Under the pieces are notes generated by a model. The model had not been told where the DNA came from. It was given only the letters and a program-made list of their open reading frames with translations, and did no database searches. A DNA stretch of 33,174 bases from an uncultured Pseudomonadota bacterium. Lineage in GTDB: Bacteria; Myxococcota_A; UBA796; SXON01. The translations under genes and the position numbers were made by a program. Location of the stretch: positions 1 to 33,174 of the forward strand of contig CAIXRH010000101.1 of the NCBI GenBank assembly GCA_903921785.1, written 5' to 3'. Shown in pieces: positions 15,605 through 23,215 of this stretch (its first letter is position 1; each line of letters opens with the position of its first letter).

Positions 15605-17142
15605 GCGCCACGGAGTCGCCCTCCACCGGAGCGCCGACGGTGGACCGAAGCGCGACCGCGCGCTTGCCGTCGGCCGACCGGAGCGCTGAGGGTGAGGATG
15701 CGCAAAAAGCCCCCCCCGAAGGCCCGGGCTGCTTCGCGATGCTGGCGTTGTTCCTGGGGCTCGGCGCGGTAGCGCTGGCCGGGGTGGAGTACTGGCAGGC
15801 GCGCTGGGCCTGGCCGGTCGACCCGAGCTGGTACCGGGTGGAGGAGGCCGACGGGAAGGTCACCTTCGGCTGCCAGAATTACGCGCCGGTGCAGTTTTAC
15901 GCCGACCCCCCGGACGGGGTCACCCGCATCGTGCTTCTCGGCGGATCCGCGGCGTTTGGCTTCCCGGATCGTCCGGTGGGGGAGACGCCCATCTCCCACG
16001 CGGCGCACGGCATCGGCGGGGCGATGCAGGCGTCCCTCGACAGCGCCTGGCCCGGGCGGTTCGAGGTGGTGAACCTCGGGGTGAACGGCGGCACGTCGGA
16101 GGACACCCTGCGCCTCGCGCGCCGGGCGATGGTGTGGCACCCCGGCGCGCTCGTCGTCTACGACGGGAACAACGAGTTCATGGACGTTCCCCGCCACATG
16201 TCGCCGACCTTGTGGCGGTTCGCGCTCTACCGTCGGGCCACCGTGCTGGCGGAGCGGGCGGACGCCGCGCCGGGCTGGGTCGGTCCGCCCGCGTGGAGCA
16301 CCGCGGAGGCGGCCGGCGCGGTGCACGCGCGACTCGAACGCGACCTCGTGGCCGTGGCGGACCTCGCCCGCGACGCCGGTGTCGCCGTCGTCTTCTCCAC
16401 CCAGGCCGCCAACCTCGCGGACTTCGACCCGAGCTGGAGCACCGCTGGCGACGAAGCGACGCTCCGGAGCCTGTCCACCCGCAGTGACCCCGAGGTGGAG
16501 GCCCTGTGGGCGGCGACGCCCGACAGCGCGGACCTCGCCTGGGCCGTCGGTCAGCGGCGCCTCGCGGTCGGCCACGACGCGCGGGCTGCGCTCCAGGCGG
16601 CGGTGGACCACGACGGCGTGGCGTTCCGACCGACCACCGCGGTGAACGACACGATCCGCGCGGCCGCCCGCGAGAGCGGCGCGGCGCTGGCGGAGGCGGA
16701 GGGCGCGCTCGGGGAGGCACCGCCGGGGGGCCAGTCGTTCTACGACTGGGTCCATCCACGGCCCGAGGCGGCAGCGACGATCGCCAGCACGATCCTGGTC
16801 AGCCTGCAGGGGGCGAAGGTGATTCCCGGGGCGGCGGAGGCCGTGGAGGCGTCGCCGCTGCCGGAGGCCGACGCCGCCGCCCGCGACGTCCGGGTGGCCG
16901 TCTCCTGGCTCCAGTGGTCGTGCCTGCGCGCCCACGACCCCGGCTTCCGCCTGACCCACGCGGAGAGTTGGGCGCAGGACGCCCTGGCCGTGGAGCCGTC
17001 GAACACGATGGCCCTGGGAATCCTCGCGGTCACCCCGCTCCTCCGGGACCCCGCCGCCACCCTGCCGAACCCGCTGCCGGACGCGGTGCGGATGAAGCTC
17101 TCCGGGGTGCATCGGTGCGTGGGGGAGCGCTTGGGCGGATAG
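15601..17142 (+). CDS. SGNH/GDSL hydrolase-like membrane-anchored protein
   Basis: A 513-residue protein. Residues 1-42 are a polar, probably cytoplasmic tail, 43-62 a membrane helix, and the rest an extracytoplasmic domain. SGNH blocks are visible: LLGGSAAFG (112-120) with nucleophile S116, VVNLGVNGGTS (156-166) with the oxyanion glycine, YDGNNEF (187-193) with the Asn, and YDWVH (381-385) giving catalytic D382 and H385. This suggests an esterase or acyl/acetyl hydrolase acting on a periplasmic glycan or lipid. The C-terminal part (about 430-505) is helical and may carry TPR-like repeats. The start overlaps the DUF5989 stop (ATGA). The unusual N-terminal tail repeats DRSA and is encoded by locally repetitive DNA. 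Confidence 0.82.
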   Translation: MSATESPSTGAPTVDRSATARLPSADRSAEGEDAQKAPPEGPGCFAMLALFLGLGAVALAGVEYWQARWAWPVDPSWYRVEEADGKVTFGCQNYAPVQFYADPPDGVTRIVLLGGSAAFGFPDRPVGETPISHAAHGIGGAMQASLDSAWPGRFEVVNLGVNGGTSEDTLRLARRAMVWHPGALVVYDGNNEFMDVPRHMSPTLWRFALYRRATVLAERADAAPGWVGPPAWSTAEAAGAVHARLERDLVAVADLARDAGVAVVFSTQAANLADFDPSWSTAGDEATLRSLSTRSDPEVEALWAATPDSADLAWAVGQRRLAVGHDARAALQAAVDHDGVAFRPTTAVNDTIRAAARESGAALAEAEGALGEAPPGGQSFYDWVHPRPEAAATIASTILVSLQGAKVIPGAAEAVEASPLPEADAAARDVRVAVSWLQWSCLRAHDPGFRLTHAESWAQDALAVEPSNTMALGILAVTPLLRDPAATLPNPLPDAVRMKLSGVHRCVGERLGG

Positions 17143-17151
17143 GTGGCCCCG

Positions 17152-18297
17152 ATGCCCTCCTCCGCACGCATCCTGGTGGTGGATGACGACGCCCGCGTGC
17201 GGCGGAGCGTCGAACGTGTCCTGACGGTGGGCGGGTTCTCGGTAGAGGGCTTCGAAGATGCCCAAAAGGCGCTTGGGGCCGTGCGCGCAGGAGGGGTCGG
17301 CGCGGTCCTCTCCGACATCCGGATGCCCGGGATGGACGGGCTGGAGCTGCTGCGAGCCGTCCGCGCCGTGTCCCCCGACCTGCCGGTCCTGCTGCTGACG
17401 GGGAGCCCGGAGCTGCAAACCGCGATCGACGCCGTCGAGTACGGCGCCACGCAGTACCTGGTGAAGCCTCTGGAGCCCGAGGCGCTGCTGAAGTCCGTCC
17501 GCAGGGCGGTCTTCCTCGGCGCGCTGGCGGACGCGAAGCGGCGCGCCTTGGGCCTGGTCGGCGACCCTGGCCCGGGGGATCCCACCGAGCTCGCGGTCCG
17601 GTTCGACTCGGCCCGGGAGAAGCTCTGGATCGCCGTACAGCCGGTGGTCGACATCGCCGCGCGTCGGATCGTGGCCTACGAAGCGCTCCTGCGCACCGGC
17701 GAGGCCGCGTTCAGCGGCCCCCAGGCCCTCCTCGACGCGGCCGAGCGCCTCGGCCGCGTGCACGAGCTCGGGCAGGCCGTCCGCGCCGCGGTGGCGCGCA
17801 TCGTGGCGGAGGCGCCCGAGGGGGTGCGGATGTTCGTGAACATCCACCCCTCCGACCTGGAGGACGACGAGCTCTACGAGGCCACCTCGCCGCTGTCGAG
17901 GTTCGCCTCCCGCGTGGTGATCGAGGTGACCGAGCGCCACTCACTCGATGGCATCGCCGACCTGACCGAGCGCGTTGCCCGGCTGCGCCGCCTCGGGTAC
18001 CGCATGGCCGTGGACGACCTCGGCGCGGGCTACGCCGGCCTCACCAGCGTGGTCCGGCTGCAGCCGGAGGTCGTGAAGCTGGACATGTCGCTGGTGCGGG
18101 GCTGCGACACCGACGTCGCCCGGCAGGGCGTCATCCGCTCCATGGCCGAGCTGTCGGGGCGGTTGGGCATGGAGGTCGTGGTGGAAGGGGTAGAGACGGA
18201 GGCCGAGGCGACCTGCCTCCAGAGCATCGGCTGTTCGCTGCACCAAGGGTACCGGTACGCGAGGCCTGCGAAACCCTGGCCCGCGGTTGCCTGGTAG
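17152..18297 (+). CDS. receiver-EAL response regulator (c-di-GMP phosphodiesterase type)
   Basis: A 381-residue protein. Residues 6-120 are a CheY-like receiver with acidic pocket DDD (11-13), phospho-acceptor D55, T83 and K105. Residues about 148-380 are an EAL domain. E177-A-L, N230, E258 and E261 in EVTE, D288-D289, K309 in KLD, E345 in EGVE and Q365 before GY are all present, so c-di-GMP hydrolysis to pGpG is expected. There is no GGDEF domain. AGGTGG (17141-17146) lies five bases before ATG 17152, which favours this start over GTG 17143. It starts immediately after the SGNH gene and ends within 20 bases of the modifying-enzyme start, so it probably belongs to the same transcription unit. 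It is a plausible target of the histidine kinases at 20796 and 23216. Confidence 0.9.
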   Translation: MPSSARILVVDDDARVRRSVERVLTVGGFSVEGFEDAQKALGAVRAGGVGAVLSDIRMPGMDGLELLRAVRAVSPDLPVLLLTGSPELQTAIDAVEYGATQYLVKPLEPEALLKSVRRAVFLGALADAKRRALGLVGDPGPGDPTELAVRFDSAREKLWIAVQPVVDIAARRIVAYEALLRTGEAAFSGPQALLDAAERLGRVHELGQAVRAAVARIVAEAPEGVRMFVNIHPSDLEDDELYEATSPLSRFASRVVIEVTERHSLDGIADLTERVARLRRLGYRMAVDDLGAGYAGLTSVVRLQPEVVKLDMSLVRGCDTDVARQGVIRSMAELSGRLGMEVVVEGVETEAEATCLQSIGCSLHQGYRYARPAKPWPAVAW

Positions 18298-18316
18298 CGT
18301 GATCGCGTCCATCGGC

Positions 18317-20287
18317 ATGACGGCGGCGGAGCTCCTGGACGCGGCGTGGTCCGCGTTCTGCGAGCGGAACACCTCGCGGCCGGCGTGGCTCCGAGGCCGA
18401 CTGGAGCGGGTCCAGGCGCGGTGGCTTGAGCGGGTCGAGTCCCCCGGGCGCCTCTTCCTCGGGCCGACCGGATCGCCGGCGTTCGCGTTGCTCCGATGGG
18501 CCGCGGCGCTCGCGGAGTCGCCGCCGGCGCCCGCGTCCCAGGTGGAGGCCGGCGTCGCGATGCTCGCGCTCTACTTCGCGGTGCGCATCCAGGACGACAT
18601 CGTGGACGAAGACGCCGACAAGAACGACGTCTACGTGCTTCAGGCGCTCACGGCCGAGGCCATGGCGGGCATGGCCACCGCCGGCGCCAGCGCCGCCGCG
18701 CTCGTCACGGCGGCCGAGGTGCTCGGCCGGTTCGCAGACGCTGCGCTTGAGGACGACGCCCTCCGCCGCGGCCTCGAGCCCTGGACCCCTGGCGCGCTCG
18801 CCCGCCAGGGGGCCAAGTTCCTCCCGATGGCCGTGCCGCTCCTCGCGCTCGCGTCGCCCAGCGAGCACGCTCGCGTCGTCGAGGTCGTCGAGGCCATCGG
18901 GCGCGGCCTTCAACTCACCAACGATCTCCTGGGCGTTCGTCGGGACCTGGAACGTGGCCTCCAAAGCCCCGTGCACGTCACCCTCGGCCTGCATCCCGGG
19001 CGCCATCCCTCGACGGCGGTCGGCCCCGCACTGCGTCGGGCGGCACGAACCGGCACGTGGATGGAGCTGCTCGCAGAGGTCGACGCCGCCTTCGTCGACA
19101 CCCGGCGTGCCGCGGGCCCCAGGCTCACCGAAGAGCTGGACGAGCTCCTCGCCGGTCGGCTCCGGCATCTCCACGTGCTCTTGGGGATGGCCACGCTCCG
19201 CGCCCGCTTTGAAGCGCCGCGGGTCGTGGCCGACATCGAGGTCACCCGGGAGTGCAACCTCCGCTGCCCCGACTGCTTCGTCTTCGCGCAAGAACGCGAC
19301 CTCCGGCCCGGACACCTGCCGTCGTTGTCGATGGCGCTCGTCCGCGAGATCCTCGTCGAGTTGACTGGGTACGACGCCACGCTTCACCTCACCGGCGGCG
19401 AGCCGATGGCCTGGCCCTCCTTCTGGGACACGGTCGAGGAGGCGGGCGCGAGGGGCATCCCGAGACTGGTGGTGAACACGAATGGCGCCTTCGTGGATGC
19501 GGCCGCCGCCGCCCGGTTCGCCGCGTCCCCGATGGAGGTGAGCCTGCTCGTCAGCGTCGACGGGCCGCCGGGTGTGCACGAGCGAGCGCGGGGTCAGGGC
19601 ATGGAAGGGCGGGCGCTGGAGGCCCTCCGCGTCGCGCACGCCGCGGGGGTTCGCGCCCAGCCCGCGAGCATCCTCACCGAGGAGCTCGTGGCCTTCGGGG
19701 TGGAGGCCTGGTACCGATGGCTGGAGGAGCGGCTCTGGATGAGCCCCGGACTCGTCTTGTGGCCGCTGTTCCTCCAGCAGCAGCCCCGTCGCCAAGGCAC
19801 GGGCGGGATGTTGTCGCCCGAGGCCACCCACCGCGCCGCGCGCGCGGTGGCCAACCTCCGGCGGGAGAAGGAGCCGATCGTGGTGGCGGATTACCCGGTC
19901 ATCAATCCGCTTCTCCGACGGTATGGAGTGCCGACCGAGGAGCTGTGGGCGTGCGAGGCGGGTCGGGGGCGCTTCTGCGTCCAGGCCGACGCCACGCTCA
20001 GCCCCTGCCACCCCTTCCGGCTGGGCCTGGGGAAGCTGGAGGAGGGACAGGTCTCGGGCTTCATTGAGCGGCTCTTCGCGCACCCCGACTACCGCCGGGT
20101 CGGCGAGCGCGAACACACGGGCTGCGGGACGTGCGCCGAACGGTCGGTGTGCGGGAGCTGCCAGGCGTTCTCCATGGCGCGTGGGGAGCCGCTCGGCGGC
20201 AACGACGGGCACTGCCGCGAGGTGCTCGCGCCGGAGTCGGACTCGATCGCCACGACCTCGCCGACACGTCGCCTCGCGACAGGATAG
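18317..20287 (+). CDS. fusion: isoprenoid-synthase-like domain plus radical SAM/SPASM enzyme
   Basis: A 656-residue protein when started at ATG 18317 (GTG 18299 and TTG 18287 are in-frame alternatives). Residues about 1-295 have the all-helical isoprenoid synthase pattern: Asp-rich motif IQDDIVDEDAD (91-101) binding Mg-diphosphate, RQGAKF (163-168) and QLTNDLLGVRRD (199-210) as the second motif. Residues about 300-656 are radical SAM: CNLRCPDC (C313, C317, C320 bind the 4Fe-4S cluster), TGGEP (359-363), VNTNG, then SPASM-like cysteines C546, C554, C564, C603, C606, C612, C615 and C633 for auxiliary clusters. SPASM enzymes commonly modify ribosomal peptides, and ComQ, which prenylates ComX, has the isoprenoid synthase fold. 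The next gene encodes a 93-residue protein. I therefore read it as a peptide-modifying enzyme with two chemistries. The fusion is unfamiliar to me. Confidence 0.85.
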   Translation: MTAAELLDAAWSAFCERNTSRPAWLRGRLERVQARWLERVESPGRLFLGPTGSPAFALLRWAAALAESPPAPASQVEAGVAMLALYFAVRIQDDIVDEDADKNDVYVLQALTAEAMAGMATAGASAAALVTAAEVLGRFADAALEDDALRRGLEPWTPGALARQGAKFLPMAVPLLALASPSEHARVVEVVEAIGRGLQLTNDLLGVRRDLERGLQSPVHVTLGLHPGRHPSTAVGPALRRAARTGTWMELLAEVDAAFVDTRRAAGPRLTEELDELLAGRLRHLHVLLGMATLRARFEAPRVVADIEVTRECNLRCPDCFVFAQERDLRPGHLPSLSMALVREILVELTGYDATLHLTGGEPMAWPSFWDTVEEAGARGIPRLVVNTNGAFVDAAAAARFAASPMEVSLLVSVDGPPGVHERARGQGMEGRALEALRVAHAAGVRAQPASILTEELVAFGVEAWYRWLEERLWMSPGLVLWPLFLQQQPRRQGTGGMLSPEATHRAARAVANLRREKEPIVVADYPVINPLLRRYGVPTEELWACEAGRGRFCVQADATLSPCHPFRLGLGKLEEGQVSGFIERLFAHPDYRRVGEREHTGCGTCAERSVCGSCQAFSMARGEPLGGNDGHCREVLAPESDSIATTSPTRRLATG

Positions 20288-20307
20288 GGGACACTGCTAG
20301 TGGTCCC
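20287..20307 (+). other. hairpin between the modifying-enzyme gene and the small-peptide gene
   Basis: GGGGACACT-GCT-AGTGGTCCC starts at the final base of the stop codon and can form a nine-position stem with one mismatch and one G-T wobble. It has no following T-run. It could be a processing or attenuation site that uncouples expression of the downstream peptide gene from the enzyme gene. This is weak evidence from one sequence. Confidence 0.35.
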
Positions 20308-20349
20308 AGCGAGCTCCGGGCTTCGCGCCACCGCACCGCCACGCCAGCC

Positions 20350-20355
20350 CAAGGA
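20350..20355 (+). promoter_or_regulatory. strong ribosome binding site of the small-peptide gene
   Basis: AAGGAG lies eight bases before the ATG at 20364. It is among the best Shine-Dalgarno matches in the window, suggesting that the small protein is made in larger amounts than the modifying enzyme, whose start has none. Confidence 0.7.
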
Positions 20356-20363
20356 GAGACTCG

Positions 20364-20645
20364 ATGTACACGGGATTCACCGCGGCAACCCCGGCTCAGG
20401 CCGCATTCGTCACCAAGGCGACGAGCACCCAGGGGCAGTGGGCAAACGTCTGGGGGCGCATCCAAGGGGACGCGAACACGCAGGAGCGCGCACGCCGCGT
20501 CGCCGTGCTCGCGAACGAGTGGAACATCCCGCTCAGCGAGGACGATGCCCTGGCCCTGGCACGTCACTTCGATGCAGCGGTGGGCCTCTACGCTCAGAAG
20601 AGCGGCTTGATGCAGTATACGCCGGGCGTCAACGAGATCAGCTAG
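20364..20645 (+). CDS. 93-residue candidate peptide precursor (ComX-like position)
   Basis: A 93-residue protein, MYTGFTAATPAQAAFVTKAT at the start and GLMQYTPGVNEIS at the end. It has no cysteine, no signal peptide and no membrane helix. Trp residues are at 26, 30 and 53, and Tyr at 2, 76 and 85. Residues about 37-80 form an amphipathic helical region (ERARRVAVLANEWNIPLSED) faintly like Nif11-type leader helices. It lies 76 bases after the radical SAM/isoprenoid-synthase gene and before a ComP-like membrane kinase, where comX sits in Bacillus. I therefore propose a ribosomally made, modified signal or product peptide. Which part would be the mature peptide is unknown; the C-terminal 13-15 residues, or a Trp-containing segment if prenylated, are candidates. 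It is longer than typical ComX (about 55-75). It could instead be an unrelated small regulator. Confidence 0.7.
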   Translation: MYTGFTAATPAQAAFVTKATSTQGQWANVWGRIQGDANTQERARRVAVLANEWNIPLSEDDALALARHFDAAVGLYAQKSGLMQYTPGVNEIS

Positions 20646-20795
20646 TCCACCGTGCGTCCGAATCCCCACGAGGCTCCTCGTCGCCGACCGGTCTGGGACA
20701 GGCGGTGCCGGCAGCACGGATCCGCTGTATCGGGTGGGCATAAGGCCTGCGGCCGAAGCTCGCTCGGCGCGATCGCGTAGGTCGGACGCTCGACG

Positions 20796-23192
20796 ATGCG
20801 CCGCGAGTTGCTGCTGCTCGTGCTGCTCTGCCACGTCGCCGTGGCCACGGTCGGCTACGCCACGCTGCGTGAGTCGCGCGATCTGGACTTCGCCGTGGCG
20901 CAGGGGTCGAGCCAGGACTGCCCGTGGCGGACGCTCCCCGAGGAGGGGTGTCTGCAGAAGATCGGCGACGTGCCGCTGCGGCTGTCCTCGTTGGTCCGCG
21001 AGCCCGGCTACCTGGACCGGGAGGAGACCGAGGCTTGGCGGGACGACCAGCGCCGGCTGACCGTGGCGATGTCCGCCCCGCAGGTGACTGTGCAGATCGA
21101 CGGCAGACCCTCCCTCGTTCCGACACGGGCAGGGGCACCATCCGGCGCACGAGCACTGTTGGGACTCCTGACCTGCGCGCTCCTGGCGGGCGTGGGGGCC
21201 TTCGTTGCGTGGCGGCGTCCGCGCAACAGCGCAGCGAGCGCGCTGTTCTGGGCGAGTCAGGGGCTCGTCCTGACGGGGCTCCCGACGTTGGTCAATACTT
21301 TGCGTGGGCTGACGGTGAACCCCGAGCTCGACCGTTGGCTCTACACGGCGAACCTGGTCGGCCTGGTGATGGCACCCCTCGGCATCATCCGGCTGCTCGG
21401 GGTCTTCCCGGTTCCGGTCCTCGCACCGCGGACCGACCGATGGACACGAGATGTCCCCGCGGCCGTGGGGTGCGGCGCCCTGGCGCTGGAGCTCCTCACC
21501 GGGATTCACAGCGCGGTGGTGTTTTTCGCCGCCGCCATGGTCTACACCGCCGTGGTCTTCTTCCTGGGCCTTGGCGCGAAGAAGACACATCAGGCGCGGG
21601 TGCAGAGCCGATGGCTGCTCTGGGGCGCGGTCGTACCGATGCTCGCGTACCTGGTCTTGCGCTTGCCGTACTTCGTGGGGCTCGTGGCCGGGGACCCCGA
21701 CGACAGCACCCTCTTCATCCTGACCGCCACCCTCCCCATCGGCGCCGCCGTCGGCATCCTGCGCCACGGGATGCTGGACATCGACGTCGTGATCCGGCGC
21801 ACGATCGTCGGAGCGATCGCCGCTCCCATCGTGCTGTTCGGCTACGCCCTCGCGGTCTCGGCGTTCGCGGGCGGCCTGACACATCAGGTCTTCGACTCGT
21901 CCATCCTCGCCACCGCGATCATCCTCACGCTCCTGCTGCTCCCGTTGCAGGCCAGGCTCGAAGGATGGGTGGACCGGCTCTTTTTCCGGAACCGACACGA
22001 CTACCGCGCTGCGCTCACGGGCGTGCCGGAGGCGCTGTCGACGGTGTCACGATCGGAGGATGCCGCCCGGCTGGTGCTCGAGCAACTGCTCCGGGTCTTG
22101 GAGCTCGATCGCGGCGTGGTCGCGCTACCGGGAGGGGCGACCTGGTCGCTGGGCGGTGCCGCTGGGCCCGACGATGAGCGGACGTGGGCACCGTTGCGCT
22201 CAGGTGGGGCCCACCTCTCCGGCGACGGCGATCCGGTCGACGTCTGGCTCGCGAGCCAAGGTCTGGTGCTCGCGGTCCCGCTGCGCACCTCCGAGGCCTT
22301 CGTGGGGGTCCTCGCCCTCTCCGGAAAGCCGCTCGGGAGGTTGTACTCGGCCGAGGATGTGGCGATGCTCCGCGGCGTTGGCGCCGGGCTCGCGCTCGCG
22401 CTCTCCCGGGCCTTCGCATTTGAGACCATCGAGGGCATGAACGCCGACCTGGAGCGAAAGGTCACGGCGCGCACCCAGGAGCTCGAAGGGGTGCGGCTCC
22501 GGCTGTTCCAGTGGGAGAAGATGGCGGCGCTCGGTGTGCTCTCCGCCGGCGTGGCCCACGAGCTCAACACTCCCCTGGGGGTGGTGATCTCGACCGCCGA
22601 TCAGCTTCACCGACGCTTACCCTCGGGATCGCCGGAGTCGAGGCTCGCGGCGCTCGCCCATGAGGCCGCGCGGCGAGGCGCGGAGATCGTCGCCGACCTC
22701 GCACGGTTTTCGCGTCCGCAGGGGCAGGCGCGCCAGCCCGTCGATCTCCACGAGGGGCTCGACACCACCCTGCGCATCCTGGGGCGGTTGATCGCCGACA
22801 ATGACATCCGCGTGGTCCAACACCGCACCGACGAGCCGATGGTGCTCGAGGGGTATCCGGCCACTCTCCATCAGACGTTCGTGAACCTCGTCCAGAACGC
22901 GGCGCAGTCCTTGCCGCGGAGCGGGTGCATCACCATCACGACGGAGCGCGACGACGCCCGGCTGCGCGTGATCATCGCGGACGACGGCCCGGGGATTCCT
23001 CTCGAGCTCCGCGAGCGCATCTTCGAGCCGTTCTTCACGACGCGCGCCGCGGGCGAGGGGACCGGGTTGGGCCTGAGCCTGTGCTACACCTTCGTCACCG
23101 AGCACGGGGGCTCGATCCGCGAGGAGGGCGCCCCGGGGAAGGGTGCGCGCTTCGTGGTCGAGCTGCCCGCTGAGCTTCCCCCTGCCCCGTAG
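20796..23192 (+). CDS. ComP-like multi-pass sensor histidine kinase with GAF domain
   Basis: A 798-residue protein. An N-terminal membrane helix (about 4-22) is followed by an exported segment (about 25-115), then roughly seven or eight hydrophobic segments (about 115-395), ending in [20 protein letters not shown], a juxtamembrane signature I associate with ComP-type kinases. A GAF-like domain (about 410-550), a coiled coil ([18 protein letters not shown]), a HisKA helix with phospho-acceptor H588 ([10 protein letters not shown]) and an HATPase domain ([27 protein letters not shown]) follow. It should sense an external or membrane ligand and autophosphorylate. B. subtilis ComP has a NarL-type (HisKA_3) kinase core, unlike this one, so similarity concerns the sensor half only. 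It lies 150 bases after the small-peptide gene; that gap contains a short inverted repeat ACGAG-GCTC-CTCGT (20668-20681). Confidence 0.88.
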   Translation: MRRELLLLVLLCHVAVATVGYATLRESRDLDFAVAQGSSQDCPWRTLPEEGCLQKIGDVPLRLSSLVREPGYLDREETEAWRDDQRRLTVAMSAPQVTVQIDGRPSLVPTRAGAPSGARALLGLLTCALLAGVGAFVAWRRPRNSAASALFWASQGLVLTGLPTLVNTLRGLTVNPELDRWLYTANLVGLVMAPLGIIRLLGVFPVPVLAPRTDRWTRDVPAAVGCGALALELLTGIHSAVVFFAAAMVYTAVVFFLGLGAKKTHQARVQSRWLLWGAVVPMLAYLVLRLPYFVGLVAGDPDDSTLFILTATLPIGAAVGILRHGMLDIDVVIRRTIVGAIAAPIVLFGYALAVSAFAGGLTHQVFDSSILATAIILTLLLLPLQARLEGWVDRLFFRNRHDYRAALTGVPEALSTVSRSEDAARLVLEQLLRVLELDRGVVALPGGATWSLGGAAGPDDERTWAPLRSGGAHLSGDGDPVDVWLASQGLVLAVPLRTSEAFVGVLALSGKPLGRLYSAEDVAMLRGVGAGLALALSRAFAFETIEGMNADLERKVTARTQELEGVRLRLFQWEKMAALGVLSAGVAHELNTPLGVVISTADQLHRRLPSGSPESRLAALAHEAARRGAEIVADLARFSRPQGQARQPVDLHEGLDTTLRILGRLIADNDIRVVQHRTDEPMVLEGYPATLHQTFVNLVQNAAQSLPRSGCITITTERDDARLRVIIADDGPGIPLELRERIFEPFFTTRAAGEGTGLGLSLCYTFVTEHGGSIREEGAPGKGARFVVELPAELPPAP

Positions 23193-23196
23193 GAGG
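23191..23196 (+). promoter_or_regulatory. ribosome binding site that questions the start of the next gene
   Basis: AGGAGG, a perfect Shine-Dalgarno, lies four bases before CTG at 23201 but 19 bases before the first conventional in-frame start, GTG 23216. It overlaps the stop codon of the upstream kinase. Confidence 0.55.
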
Positions 23197-23215
23197 CGTC
23201 CTGTCCAAGCCTGCT

